The position numbers were made by a program, and so were the translations under genes. Positions 47,110 to 57,388 of a stretch of DNA of 64,000 bases are shown in pieces. Source of the DNA: a candidate division KSB1 bacterium. GTDB lineage: Bacteria > Zhuqueibacterota > Zhuqueibacteria > Residuimicrobiales > Krinioviventaceae. The stretch is taken from assembly GCA_034521575.1 (NCBI GenBank), contig JAXHMJ010000001.1:62001-126000 (forward strand), in the 5' to 3' direction. Under the pieces are notes generated by a model. It was given only the letters and a program-made list of their open reading frames with translations, made no database searches and was not told the origin of the DNA. Each line of letters opens with the position of its first letter. Positions within the stretch are counted from its first letter, which is position 1.

Positions 47110-50100
47110 ACAGTCGGCCGGCATCCTGCCGTCAGCGTTGCAACAAAAAGATCAGATTCTGGAACAGCTTGAAGAAAACCGTCCGGCCATTTTCCTGGAC
47201 TATGACGGCACATTGACACCGATTGTTGATGATCCGGAACAGGCGTTGCTGCCGGATCAGGTCAAACAGCAGATCGAAAGACTGGCCGAACACTGGACGG
47301 TTGTCATCTTGTCCGGACGCGATTTGCAGGATGTTGTAAACATGGTCGGGATTGACAATTTAATCTACGCCGGGAGCCACGGTTTTGATATCCAGGGCCC
47401 GGACGGATCGTACCATATTGAACCGGGAAAGGAATACCTGCCGGTGCTGGAACAGGCCGAAAAGCATTTGGAGAAAAAACTAGAGAAACTAAACGGCGTA
47501 CGTCTGGAGCGCAAACGTTACGCCATCGCACTTCACTACCGCGGCGCGGAGCAGGATGCCGTATCCGAACTTGAAAAGCAGGTGGATGCAGCTGTTGAAA
47601 CATTTTCCGGTCTGAGAAAAACCGCCGGCAAAAAAATATTTGAACTGCGTCCGAACATCGACTGGGACAAGGGCAGAGCGTTGTTGTACTTGCTTGATGC
47701 ATTGTCCATGGACGAATCCTGTACCATGCCCCTGTACATCGGTGATGATGAGACGGATGAAGACGGATTCAGGGCCCTGTCTGACCGGGGAATCGGTATT
47801 CTGGTCACAGAGGGCGATCAGGAAACCGCTGCTTCCTATACTCTGCAGGACCCGGATAAAGTCGCAGAATTCCTGTCGATACTTGAAAATCAGGCTGAAA
47901 AAGAATCTGAATTAAATATCTGGTCGTTTGCCTATACCGGATTTAAACCCGATTCGGAAAAACACCGCGAAGCCCTGTGTACGGTGGGCAATGGATATTT
48001 TGCCACACGTGGGGCCGCGCCCGAGTCATCCGCCAATGAGGTGCATTATCCCGGTACCTATGCGGCCGGAGTGTATAACCGCCTGAAAAGCACAGTATCG
48101 GGCGAGACCGTGGAGAATGAAAGTCTGGTGAATGTGCCCAACTGGCTGCCGCTCAGCTTTTGCATTGATGACGGTGAACCTTTTGAAGCGGATTCGGCGG
48201 ACATCATAGAGTATCATCAGGAACTGGACCTGCAGTGCGGCATACTGGAAAGAACGGTGCGCTTTCAGGATGAGCAGGGCCGCCGCACCCGGCTTGTTCA
48301 GCGATGGTTTGTGCACATGCGCCACCGGCATGTGGGCGGACTGGAAACCACCATTGAGGCGGAGAACTGGTCCGGAACCTTGCATATCCGTTCGGCTCTT
48401 GACGGCAGAGTGGAAAACACACTTGTCGAACGTTATCGTCAGCTCAACAATCATCACCTGGAGCAGCTCGGAACCGGTGTTACTGATGACAGATTAATGT
48501 GGATTCAGGTCATGACCAATCAGTCAAAGATCCGTATTGCCGAAGCGGGACGCATCCGGCTTTTTATGGACAAAGAACGTATCGAGAAAACGGGGCGGAT
48601 GATTCAGGAGCCGGGTTATATCGGTCAGGAGTTTGATGTCGATGTGAAACGCGGCAATATCCTGAGGATTGAGAAAATCATAACCTTGTACAATTCGCGC
48701 GATTCGGCTATCTCTGAATGTCTGATGCAGGCGCAGGAACATTTGCGGCATACCGATGATTTTGTCTCCCTGATGAACACCCATATCCTTGCCTGGCAGC
48801 ACCTCTGGGAACGCTGGCGCGTTTCTCTGGAAATCCCGGGCCGGCGCATACAACAGGTGCTGAATCTTCATATCTTCCAACTGCTGCAGACTGTTTCCCC
48901 GAAAACCGTGGATTTGGATGCCGGGGTTCCGCCGCGCGGACTGCATGGCGAGGCTTATCGGGGATTAATTATGTGGGATGAACTGTTTATTCTGCCACTG
49001 TTGAATATGCGCATTCCCGACATTTCTCGTACGCTGTTGATGTACCGTTATCGCCGTCTGCCTCAGGCCTGCTGGGCGGCCTCGGAAGCCGGTTATCAGG
49101 GCGCCATGTATCCCTGGCAAAGCGGCAGCGACGGTCAGGAACAGGCGCAAACCCTGCACCTCAACCCGGAATCCGGCCGCTGGATTCCGGACCATACACA
49201 GCTGCAGCGGCACATCAATATCGCCGTTGCTTATAATATCTGGCAGTACTATCAGGTTACCGGCGACATGGATTTTATGTGTTTTTACGGGGCGGACATG
49301 TTCTTCAAGATTGCACGATTCTGGGCGGACAAGGCTGAATACAATGAATCAACGCACCGGTATGATATCCGAAAGGTGATGGGCCCTGACGAATTCCATG
49401 AGAAATATCCTGATGCTTCCGAACCCGGAATCGACAACAATGCTTATACCAATATCATGGCGGCCTGGGTGTTCTGGCGGGCTCTGGATTTGCTCGAGGA
49501 GCTTCCTCAAAACCGCAAACGGTTTATTATGGAAGATTTGAACCTTGAGCAGAAAGAAATTGATCACTGGGATGAACTGAGCCGAAAAATTCGGGTGGTG
49601 TTTCATGATGACGGCATCATCAGCCAATTTGAAGGCTATGGTGAACTAAAAGAGTTTGACTGGGAGGCATACAAGAAAAAACACGGAAATATTCATCGGC
49701 TGGACCGCATCCTGGAGGCTGAAGATGACAGTCCCGATCGCTACAAGGTATCCAAGCAGGCGGATGTTCTGATGCTGTTTTATTTATTGTCTGCGGATGA
49801 GCTGCGTCATCTGTTTGACCGTCTGGATCTGCCGTTCAGTTATGAAACCATTCCGAACAATATCGAATATTATCTCAAACGCACGTCACATGGGTCCACG
49901 CTCAGCAGTCTGGTGCATGCCTGGGTGCTGATGCGTTCCAAACGCGAAATGTCCTGGCGTTTGTTTCAGGATGCGCTGGAGAGTGATGTGCGAGACGTAC
50001 AGGGCGGTACCACCCCGGAGGGTATTCATCTGGGCGCCATGGCCGGAACCGTTGACCTGATCACACGATGTTATTCCGGAATCGAGGCGCGCGACGGGGT

Positions 50101-50305
50101 GTTGTGGTTTCATCCGCGTCTTCCTTCTGAACTAAAATCATTAAAATTCGGGGTTGAATACCGCAAGACGCGAATTTTTGTGGATATCGCCAAAAATCAT
50201 TTGCGATTGACCAGCGGAAACGATTCCCGGGAGACCATTAGAGTGGGTTATGACGGCACAACCCTGCTGCTAAAGCCCGGTGAGGAAAAGCAGGTGAATT
50301 TTTGA
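47102..50305 (+). CDS. Trehalose-6-phosphate phosphatase fused to GH65 phosphorylase/hydrolase
   Basis: 1,067 residues from ATG 47102 with SD aggagg. Residues about 20-270: HAD phosphatase OtsB with FLDYDGTLTPIVDDP, LSGRDLQDV and YIGDDETDEDGF. From about 290 onward: a GH65 protein with its N-terminal beta-sandwich (NGYFATRGAAPES), (alpha/alpha)6 barrel, general acid in KVMGPDEFHEKYP, phosphate-binding-type YKVSKQADVLMLFYLL, and GTTPEGIHLGAMAGTVDL. It likely dephosphorylates trehalose-6-P and phosphorolyses or hydrolyses an alpha-glucoside. The upstream HAD mutase would use the resulting glucose 1-phosphate. The order HAD-TPP-GH65 is the same as in mycobacterial OtsB1 (Rv2006), where all three are fused. 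Confidence 0.92.
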   Translation: MNRQSAGILPSALQQKDQILEQLEENRPAIFLDYDGTLTPIVDDPEQALLPDQVKQQIERLAEHWTVVILSGRDLQDVVNMVGIDNLIYAGSHGFDIQGPDGSYHIEPGKEYLPVLEQAEKHLEKKLEKLNGVRLERKRYAIALHYRGAEQDAVSELEKQVDAAVETFSGLRKTAGKKIFELRPNIDWDKGRALLYLLDALSMDESCTMPLYIGDDETDEDGFRALSDRGIGILVTEGDQETAASYTLQDPDKVAEFLSILENQAEKESELNIWSFAYTGFKPDSEKHREALCTVGNGYFATRGAAPESSANEVHYPGTYAAGVYNRLKSTVSGETVENESLVNVPNWLPLSFCIDDGEPFEADSADIIEYHQELDLQCGILERTVRFQDEQGRRTRLVQRWFVHMRHRHVGGLETTIEAENWSGTLHIRSALDGRVENTLVERYRQLNNHHLEQLGTGVTDDRLMWIQVMTNQSKIRIAEAGRIRLFMDKERIEKTGRMIQEPGYIGQEFDVDVKRGNILRIEKIITLYNSRDSAISECLMQAQEHLRHTDDFVSLMNTHILAWQHLWERWRVSLEIPGRRIQQVLNLHIFQLLQTVSPKTVDLDAGVPPRGLHGEAYRGLIMWDELFILPLLNMRIPDISRTLLMYRYRRLPQACWAASEAGYQGAMYPWQSGSDGQEQAQTLHLNPESGRWIPDHTQLQRHINIAVAYNIWQYYQVTGDMDFMCFYGADMFFKIARFWADKAEYNESTHRYDIRKVMGPDEFHEKYPDASEPGIDNNAYTNIMAAWVFWRALDLLEELPQNRKRFIMEDLNLEQKEIDHWDELSRKIRVVFHDDGIISQFEGYGELKEFDWEAYKKKHGNIHRLDRILEAEDDSPDRYKVSKQADVLMLFYLLSADELRHLFDRLDLPFSYETIPNNIEYYLKRTSHGSTLSSLVHAWVLMRSKREMSWRLFQDALESDVRDVQGGTTPEGIHLGAMAGTVDLITRCYSGIEARDGVLWFHPRLPSELKSLKFGVEYRKTRIFVDIAKNHLRLTSGNDSRETIRVGYDGTTLLLKPGEEKQVNF

Positions 50306-50806
50306 TTATTGTCAAAACCATCAAGGGCAAAGGTGTGCCGAGCGTTGAAGCATCAACGCGATCATGAAAAGCCCTGGGAGAAGACGTACTCGATCAACTT
50401 GGCGGTGAGAAAGAAAAATTGACTTCAGTGCGCTGCACTCTGGCTGTGCCGGAAGACCGTCGTCCCGAACAGAACAAGCCGAAATCCTCAGGCAAAATCG
50501 AATACAATGTCGGTGATCAGGCTGCCCCCCCGCGATGCCTGGGGAACAGCACTGAAACGCATTGTTCCGAGATTCCCTGATCTGGTAGCACTGGACGGAG
50601 AGGTCAGCAATTCGACGGGGGCTGAAAAATTCCGCGACGAGTATCCAGACCGGTTTTTCGAGATGTATATTGCCGAACAAAATATGGCCGGGGCTGCAAT
50701 CGGATTGAACCGGCCGCTTGTCTCGACGTTTGCCGCTTTTCTGACACGCGCTTTTGATCAAATCCGTCAGTGCCTGCGAAATATTTTCATGATTGCCGCC
50801 GTATAA
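50306..50806 (+). pseudogene. Transketolase remnant, truncated at both ends
   Basis: The segment starts within a transketolase (VKTIKGKGVPSVE), carries LGEDVLDQLGG, RDAWGTALKRIVPRFPDLVALDG, FFEMYIAEQNMAGAAIGL and STFAAFLTRAFDQIR, and then loses homology. It begins immediately after the GH65 stop with no start. It is interrupted near 50340 and at a run of seven C at about 50525-50531 (six would keep frame). Residues for the N-terminal TPP domain and the C-terminal domain are absent. Confidence 0.85.
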
Positions 50807-51326
50807 TGCGGCAGGTATGCCGTGTTTTCCAGCAGCACTTTTTTTACGTATATAAAATCATAATCTCTGTTTTTTCGCTCTGTCGATAGTGAACAAAAAT
50901 CTCATGCTACCGGCTGGCCCATATGGTCATTTGCGTTCCAGAGTTGGAATTTTTTTCTTGTGTTGATGATTTAAGAATTTTTCAGCAAATAAACAAGGAG
51001 AAAACCGAGTTTTATATAAGAGACTGGATAAAATGATCTATAGTCGATGTATAGGATGAATTGTATTTAGATTTTACTGCTTTATATTAGAGGTTACGAG
51101 TTTTTCTCAATAAAAATATTGCGTCCTATCTGTTTTTTCCGCATATTAGTTTATTAAAGGGTTGTTTTGTTTGCACTGTTTTGCAGTAAAACGAATCCCC
51201 TGTCAAGCGGGGTTGTGGTCAAATGGATCGGAGAGTTGAAAAATATCGCCGATACGCGATAGTTTATTGAAGAGTCGTCTGTTGTTAAAATAATTTTGAG
51301 AAATCATTGGTTATACATGTAGCTGC
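50807..51326. other. 520-bp gene-free region
   Basis: AT-rich. It contains a short hairpin tgccgc..gcggca (about 50796-50815), a small cccctg..cgggg hairpin near 51200, and SD-like aaggag near 50995 without a following open frame. I see no convincing gene or promoter. Confidence 0.5.
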
Positions 51327-52826
51327 ATGATAACAAAACAAGGAGACCGTGATGAATACCTGAACGCTATGATGCGCGGTGGCTGTTTGTTGATTATTGC
51401 TGCAATGATTGGTTTACCCATGACGGCGGAAAAAACGTTTTCCCAAAGCATCGAAGCGACATTGTTCGGAAAAGCCGATTCGGTTAAACTGGCGATCACA
51501 GAGACCGGAGCTAACGTCCTGGCGCCGAAAAATTACGGCGAGGCCATAGACTATTACAATGATGCCAGAGAGGATTTTGACAAGGGCAGAAATTTAGAGG
51601 ATATCCGCAAAAAGCTGCGTGCGGCTGTTAACTATTTTAAGCAGGCTGAAAAATCGGCAAAACTGGCCCGCCTGACTCTGACCAACGCCATCAAAGCCCG
51701 GGACGATGCCCTGAATGCGGATGCGCCCCATTACGCAACGGAGCTCTGGGACGATGCGGATGAGGAATTTGCCGATGCCGCCCGGGAACTGGAAAAAGGC
51801 GATGTCAAGGATGCTGAAAAACGCGGCGCCAAAGCGGAAACCCTCTTTCGCCAGGCGGAACTCAAGGCGATCAAAGCCAATTATCTCGATGAGACGCGCA
51901 AACTGATCGAAACCGCCAAAGACATAAAAGCCGAGAAAAAGGCTCCGATTACCCTGGCCAAAGCGGTTTCTCTGATCGAACAGACGGAAAAGGAGCTGGA
52001 GCAGAACCGCTATGACACCGATTATCCGCGCAGTCTGGCCCGACAGGCCAAATATGAGGCCAAGCATGCCATTTACCTGACCCGGACCATTAAAACACTG
52101 GAAGCGGAGGATAAAGAATTTGAGCATCTCCTGTTGGCTGCGGAGCAGCCCCTGATCCGGATTGCCGGGGCTATCGATCTCGTACCTGAATTTGATAACG
52201 GATACGATCAACCCACATCCCGTATTCTGGAATATATTAAAGCCATGCAGGACCGTAATACGGCACTTGCACAGGATCTTGCGGACCGCAACCAGCAGAT
52301 CAGTGATCTTTCCTCCCGCATCGCCGAACTGGAAGAAAAACTGGGCGGTGTGGAAAAGGAAAAATCAGAGCTGGCCCTGCGTATCGAGGCTCAGGCGCGG
52401 GTTAAAAAACAATACAATGATGTAGAGAAAACATTTACAAAAGAAGAAGCACAGGTGCTGCGTACACCCGAAAATGAACTGGTGCTGCGGCTGCTGGGAC
52501 TCAATTTTGCCTCCGGTAAATCTGAAATTGAACCGAAATATTTCAGCCTGCTGAGCAAGGTGCAGAATGCCATCAAAACCTTTGAAGGCTGTACCGTCAA
52601 AGTTGAAGGTCATACCGACTCGTTCGGCGGCGACGATTTGAATCAAAAACTGTCGCAGGAACGGGCCGAAGCGGTCAAGGCGTATCTGATGGCCAATATG
52701 GGACTGGATGACAGCCGCATCGAGGCGGTCGGTTACGGCGAAAACCGTCCCATTGCCAATAATGAAACCAGGGAAGGACGTGAAAAGAATCGACGAATCG
52801 ATATTATTATTCAGCCGAAACTGTAA
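51327..52826 (+). CDS. OmpA-family outer-membrane/peptidoglycan-associated protein
   Basis: About 490 residues. A signal-type helix (GCLLIIAAMIGLP) opens the protein. A long helical region (residues about 40-350; KARDDALNAD, AEKRGAKAETLFRQAELKA, EKLGGVEKEKSE) resembles DUF4398-type coiled coil. A C-terminal OmpA domain follows with LNFASGKSEIEP, VEGHTDSFGGDDLNQKLSQERAEAV, YGENRPIANNETREGREKNRRIDI, which binds peptidoglycan. The SD aaggag (51340-51345) points to an ATG at 51352, but that frame stops after three codons. One missing C (CCC to CC near 51358-51360) would put it in frame, so the true start is likely 51352. Confidence 0.85.
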   Translation: MITKQGDRDEYLNAMMRGGCLLIIAAMIGLPMTAEKTFSQSIEATLFGKADSVKLAITETGANVLAPKNYGEAIDYYNDAREDFDKGRNLEDIRKKLRAAVNYFKQAEKSAKLARLTLTNAIKARDDALNADAPHYATELWDDADEEFADAARELEKGDVKDAEKRGAKAETLFRQAELKAIKANYLDETRKLIETAKDIKAEKKAPITLAKAVSLIEQTEKELEQNRYDTDYPRSLARQAKYEAKHAIYLTRTIKTLEAEDKEFEHLLLAAEQPLIRIAGAIDLVPEFDNGYDQPTSRILEYIKAMQDRNTALAQDLADRNQQISDLSSRIAELEEKLGGVEKEKSELALRIEAQARVKKQYNDVEKTFTKEEAQVLRTPENELVLRLLGLNFASGKSEIEPKYFSLLSKVQNAIKTFEGCTVKVEGHTDSFGGDDLNQKLSQERAEAVKAYLMANMGLDDSRIEAVGYGENRPIANNETREGREKNRRIDIIIQPKL

Positions 52827-52866
52827 ATGCTGATGTCATTCTGGCTTGGGCAGATATGAACTGTTG

Positions 52867-52899
52867 TGAAATCCGGGTGTGCTTTAAACCCGGATTTCA
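52867..52899. terminator. Bidirectional terminator between convergent genes
   Basis: Perfect 12-bp stem (tgaaatccgggt / acccggatttca) with a 9-nt loop, between the OmpA gene (+) and the phosphatase remnant (-). Confidence 0.85.
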
Positions 52900-52905
52900 T
52901 ATATG

Positions 52906-53716
52906 CTATTCAATGTCAATCACGATCCAGGTCAGATCATCCTGTTGCTCTGTGCTGGGCTCCTGCCATGCTTTGAGTTTTTGCAGTAATTGAGAACCAA
53001 GCTGAGCGGGCGGACTATCGGCATGCGACTGTACGAACTTGCTCAAGTGATTTTCATCGAACAATTTCCCCGCTGCATTCTCGGCTTCGGTCAATCCATC
53101 GGTATACAGCAGGAAACGATCTCCTTTGCTGAATGAAAATGTGTGTACCGGATAATCGACATCATCGACAAAACCGAAAAGCAGACCATTGCTTTCGATA
53201 AACTCAACCTGTTGGGCCTGTGAATCCCAATAGAGCAGCGGCGGATGGCCTGCTGCCTGAAACAACCACAAGCAAAATGAATAGACCAATAAAAGTCAGT
53301 AAATTATTATAGATCATAAAGGTTTTTGCTTCACCGCTTACAAGGTACCAACTGATGCCGGTAATTGCGATGACCACTCCTGCCGAAATCATGGTTTTCA
53401 TAAACACGCGCATTTTACCGCGGGTTAATTCCAGCCATGCAAGCAGGGCAAAAACAAGTATCAGATAACTGCTTGAAATTTCAAAACAGGGGAGGATGGA
53501 TTGAATGAAATCTGGTAGTTGGAAGCGCACCGCAGGTGAGAGGATCAACAGGCGTAAACCATAGAGGCCACTCCAAATCGCCAGCCAGATCAGGATACGC
53601 GTCCTTTCGGCGCGTCGCATGATAGCAATCAACGCCGATGATAGACTTACCATCAGAAATAGGGTGCCAAAAATGATTTCGCCGAGGTGATAGCTAACAG
53701 GTTCGATGCTGGTCAC
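52906..53716 (-). pseudogene. Membrane-bound SpoIIE-type phosphatase remnant with the middle deleted
   Basis: Upstream part (53716 to about 53260): six membrane helices like a 7TM sensor module. It then changes frame and continues as the end of a PP2C SpoIIE-type domain (AAGHPPLLYWD, ERFLLYTDGLTEAEN-like KGDRFLLYTDGLTEAEN, DDLTWIVIDIE). The N-terminal half of the phosphatase domain and any linker are missing, with the junction near 53250-53290. An intact enzyme would act on an anti-sigma-factor antagonist. Two separate stubs joined, like the sulfatase. Confidence 0.8.
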
Positions 53717-53977
53717 TCCAAAGGATTGATGAAATTGTTTTAAATCTAGTATGTGATTTTTTTATAATTTGATATCTGTTTATATAGATCTGTTAAAAAT
53801 TAATAATTTGTTTTGCATTATAATAGAATAAATTTTTATGATAATTGCAAGTTAATTTAAAGAATGCGATGCACCGGGTGCCTGGTAATTTTAATTTTGG
53901 CTTTATATCTGTTATTTCTGTCTTGAAATCCATCTGTTTTTTTCCGATATTTCCATTTACACAAACCTCAGGAAACA
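53717..53977. other. Gene-free region before the M14 pair
   Basis: About 260 bp, AT-rich, no gene. A short gcaccgggtgc palindrome lies at about 53871. No clear promoter was found. Confidence 0.45.
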
Positions 53978-55573
53978 ATGATGGCACAACGACTTTTAGT
54001 TTTAATGATTCTTTTTTCCGGCTGTATGTTATTGGCCAATCCGTTCACCGGGGCTTTCCTGAATGAACAGCAAAAACGCCTGCAAGCGTTGCAGAAACAT
54101 GATCGGGCTACGCTGGAATCTGTTGCCGCCACGCCGGGCGGACATCCGTTATGGACATTAACTGTTGCCGCAAAAGATACCGGGCTTCCGGCTGTTGTTC
54201 TTTTCGGCAATGTCGACGGTGATGATCCGGCCTCTACTGAACTGGTTCTCGGTTTGCTGGAGCGCTGGCTGCATGATTACGATCGGGTGGACAGCATTAC
54301 CCAATTTCTCGATTCTACGGTTATTTACGCCTTTCCGAATATCAATCCGGATGCGCAACAAGGGAGTTTACCGCTGAATGCCCGATCGCTGGATCTGGAC
54401 CACGACGGATTCAAAGATGAAGACGCACCGGAGGATATCAACGGCGACGGCTTTATCACCCATATGCGTATACTCGATCCGGCCGGCGCCTGGATGGCCG
54501 ATTCGTCCTTGTCCGGATGGATGCGAAAAGCCGATCCGGCTCGCGGCGAATACGGCGCCTGGCGGGTCTATCGCGAAGGTGTTGACAATGATGCCGATGG
54601 CCGATGGAACGAAGATTCCGAGGGCGGCGTGCATATCAACCGGAATTTTTCGTACCAGTATCCGCGATTTGAATTCGGCGCCGGCCTCGATCCCATGTCC
54701 GAGCCGGAAACGCGCGCCATTGCCGATTTTGTATTCGAACACGAAAATATTGTCGCTATGTATGCAATTACCCGGGCCGGCAATCTGGTGCAGCCCTGGT
54801 CCTCAGCCGGGGACGGGGAGCCGAATAATGTGGCGGCAGAGGATAAGCCTTATTTTGAAAGCATGGCAGACCGGTTTCAGAACATCGCCGGCAAACCGGC
54901 CTGGAACAGCGAACAATCCAGCGGCCGGCTCGATCACTGGGCCTATTTTCACGCCGGCCGCTGGTGTTTCAGTGCGCCGGTTTGGGTGCCGCGCGTTGCC
55001 GCGGATTCCGCGGATACGGGGGACTGGCCCCCGGAGAAACGGCTGTGGACCCGGATTGAGGAGCAGAACGATTCAAGCCGGTTTGTCCCCTGGCAGCCTG
55101 TTCAGCACCCGGATTTCCCGGATAAACGCGTCGAGGTCGGCGGACTAAAACCGTATGCCGATCAGCCTGACGCAGCTGACATGGATTCTCTGATTGATGT
55201 GCATCATGATTTTTTGCTCGAGTTGCGCCGACAGTTGCCGTATTTACAGGTTGAGACGCATGTGGAGCCGCTGGGCAGCGGTATATTTCGGGTGCGCCTG
55301 TGCGTGCAAAATCGCGGCGCCCTGCCCACACAGCCGCTTCCCGGCACTGATTTGCGGTGGAACCGGGACCTCACAGCGCAGCTCGAATGGGGTGAGGGCC
55401 AAATATTGCTCAGCCATGAACCGTTCATTAAACTGCCGCGCCTCGAACCCGGTGAGGCGCACGAACTGTCCTGGCTGCTGCAAGGTTCAGAGCCGGTCAG
55501 TATCACCGTCGGCAGTCCGTCCTGCGGTTTTATCAGCAAGCGCCTGTCCCTGCGGAAAGGAGGTGCAAAATGA
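53978..55573 (+). CDS. Secreted M14-peptidase-like protein lacking zinc ligands
   Basis: 531 residues with a signal peptide (residues 1-20). The fold is that of M14 carboxypeptidases, as shown by FPNINPDA, HINRNFSYQYP and the general layout, but each catalytic site is replaced. The usual GxxHxxE zinc motif is GNVDGDDPAS, the second His region (typically HSYG) is ITRAGN, and the active Glu is absent in FSAPVWVP. An EF-hand/TSP3-like calcium loop is present (DLDHDGFKDEDAPEDINGD, about residues 138-157). It probably binds rather than cuts a target. It overlaps the second M14 gene by 4 bp (ATGA). Confidence 0.82.
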   Translation: MMAQRLLVLMILFSGCMLLANPFTGAFLNEQQKRLQALQKHDRATLESVAATPGGHPLWTLTVAAKDTGLPAVVLFGNVDGDDPASTELVLGLLERWLHDYDRVDSITQFLDSTVIYAFPNINPDAQQGSLPLNARSLDLDHDGFKDEDAPEDINGDGFITHMRILDPAGAWMADSSLSGWMRKADPARGEYGAWRVYREGVDNDADGRWNEDSEGGVHINRNFSYQYPRFEFGAGLDPMSEPETRAIADFVFEHENIVAMYAITRAGNLVQPWSSAGDGEPNNVAAEDKPYFESMADRFQNIAGKPAWNSEQSSGRLDHWAYFHAGRWCFSAPVWVPRVAADSADTGDWPPEKRLWTRIEEQNDSSRFVPWQPVQHPDFPDKRVEVGGLKPYADQPDAADMDSLIDVHHDFLLELRRQLPYLQVETHVEPLGSGIFRVRLCVQNRGALPTQPLPGTDLRWNRDLTAQLEWGEGQILLSHEPFIKLPRLEPGEAHELSWLLQGSEPVSITVGSPSCGFISKRLSLRKGGAK

Positions 55574-57313
55574 AGCGGTTTCTGATTGTAGTTTGTTTCT
55601 TAATCCACCTGCCTTTCTGTCAGGCGCAGACCATTACCAGCGCTCTCAAAGCCATGGGCGCGCCGAACAATCCCGAGGTGGACATTGCCTGGAACCGATA
55701 TTATGATTACGCTGAAATTCAGGATATCTGCCGCCAATTGGCCAAAGCGCATCCGCAGCTGGTTCAGATGTCGTTCATCGGCCGTTCCGTGCAGGGACGC
55801 GAATTGACCCTGTTGACCGTGACGAATGCAGAAACCGGCCCCGATACGCAAAAACCGGCAATGTACGTGGACGGAAATATTCATGCCAATGAAATACAGG
55901 GCAGCGAGGTGGCGCTGTACACGGCCTGGTATCTGGCGGAAAATTACGGTGAGATCGAATGGATCACGGATCTGGTGGACACCCGCACCTTTTACATTGT
56001 GCCGTCCATCAATCCGGATGCCCGCGATTATTACATTCATGAGCCCAACAGTCCGCATTCACCGCGCACCGGCCTTTTGCCGCGCGATGACGATGGTGAC
56101 GGCCGTTACGACGAAGACCCGCCCGATGATCTGGACGGGGACGGCAATATTGTCATGATGCGCAAAGCCGATGCGAATGGCCGCTGGACGACCGATCCGG
56201 AGGATCCGCGCCGAATGGTGCGCGCCGAACCGGATGAAAAGGGCGAATATACACTCATCGGCTGGGAGGGCCTGGACAATGACGCTGACGGAAACGTCAA
56301 TGAAGATGGACCCGGGTATTACGATCCGAATCGAAACTGGGGCATCGACTGGCAGCCGGAATCGGTTCAGAACGGCGCGGACCAGTATCCGTTTTCGATT
56401 CCGGAGAAACCGGGTGGTGGCTGAACTTGTGCGCGCGCATCCGAATATCGGCGCCGGACAGAGCTATCACAATGCCGGCGGTATGATTCTGCGCGGTCCC
56501 GGAAATCCGGATGCGGAGCTGTATCACCCGGATGATGCCGCGCGCTTTGATCATATCGCCGAGATCGGCAAGGCGCAGCTGCCGCATTACCGCTATCTCG
56601 TTGTCGGAAAAGACATGTACACCGTTTACGGGGGAGAACTGGACTGGTTTTACGGCGCCCGCGGCATTTTTATGTTTACCAATGAATTGTGGTCCTCGTT
56701 TGATTATTTTCGCGAGCAGGGCAGGGGAAGCGGCTGGTTCGGCCGACAGGAGGATGTGTATAAATTTGATGAATTGCTGCTGTTCGGCGAGGGCATTATC
56801 GACTGGAAACCGGTTGTGCACCCGCAGTACGGCGATATTGAAATCGGCGGTATCCGTAAAAACTGGACGCGCACCGCACCGTCCTTTCTGATCGAGGATA
56901 TGTGTCATCGCAACATGGCGTTCACCCTGTTTCACGCCTATCACCTGCCGGAGATTGCTGTGGATTCGGTACAGGTGCAGCCGATCGGCCAGTCACTGCT
57001 GCAGATCGATGTGGTGATCCGCAACGACCGTATGCTGCCGACCCGCTCTGCGCGTGAAGTGCAGCATCAATTCACCCGACCCGACTGGGTGACGCTCAAC
57101 GGTGCAGATGTGGTTGCCGGTTTTGTGGTCACCGATCCGTTGCATGATCGCGCTGTCGAACAGAAATATCATCCGCAGCGCATGCATGTGCAAACCGTTC
57201 CCGGTATGGGGACGGTGCAGGTGCGCTGGCTGGTGCGATCCGCTCAGAATGTTACGGTGAGTTTCGATTCACATCGCGGGGGACACATCGAGCGAGCGAT
57301 AGAGTTGCGCTGA
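55570..57313 (+). CDS. Secreted M14 zinc carboxypeptidase (one frameshift)
   Basis: About 580 codons, signal peptide ending FCQAQ. The zinc site is intact: GNIHANEIQGSE (HxxE) and the third ligand in GQSYHNAGG. The substrate-binding DPNRNW and the catalytic Glu in MFTNELWSSF are present. EF-hand-like DDDGDGRYDEDPPDDLDGD repeats occur at about residues 176-194. The frame shifts near 56410-56415: removing one A from an AAA run joins SIPE to NRVVAELVRAHPNIGAG. A C-terminal beta-rich domain follows (DVVIRNDRMLPT). With its degenerate neighbour it forms a pair, perhaps exported to the outer surface or periplasm to trim peptides. Confidence 0.88.
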
Positions 57314-57388
57314 TTAAAAGTGTGAATCGCTGATAAAATGACAGAGGGTGTGCGTTTGAATGAAATTTGATGCCCGGTTCTTGATCGC

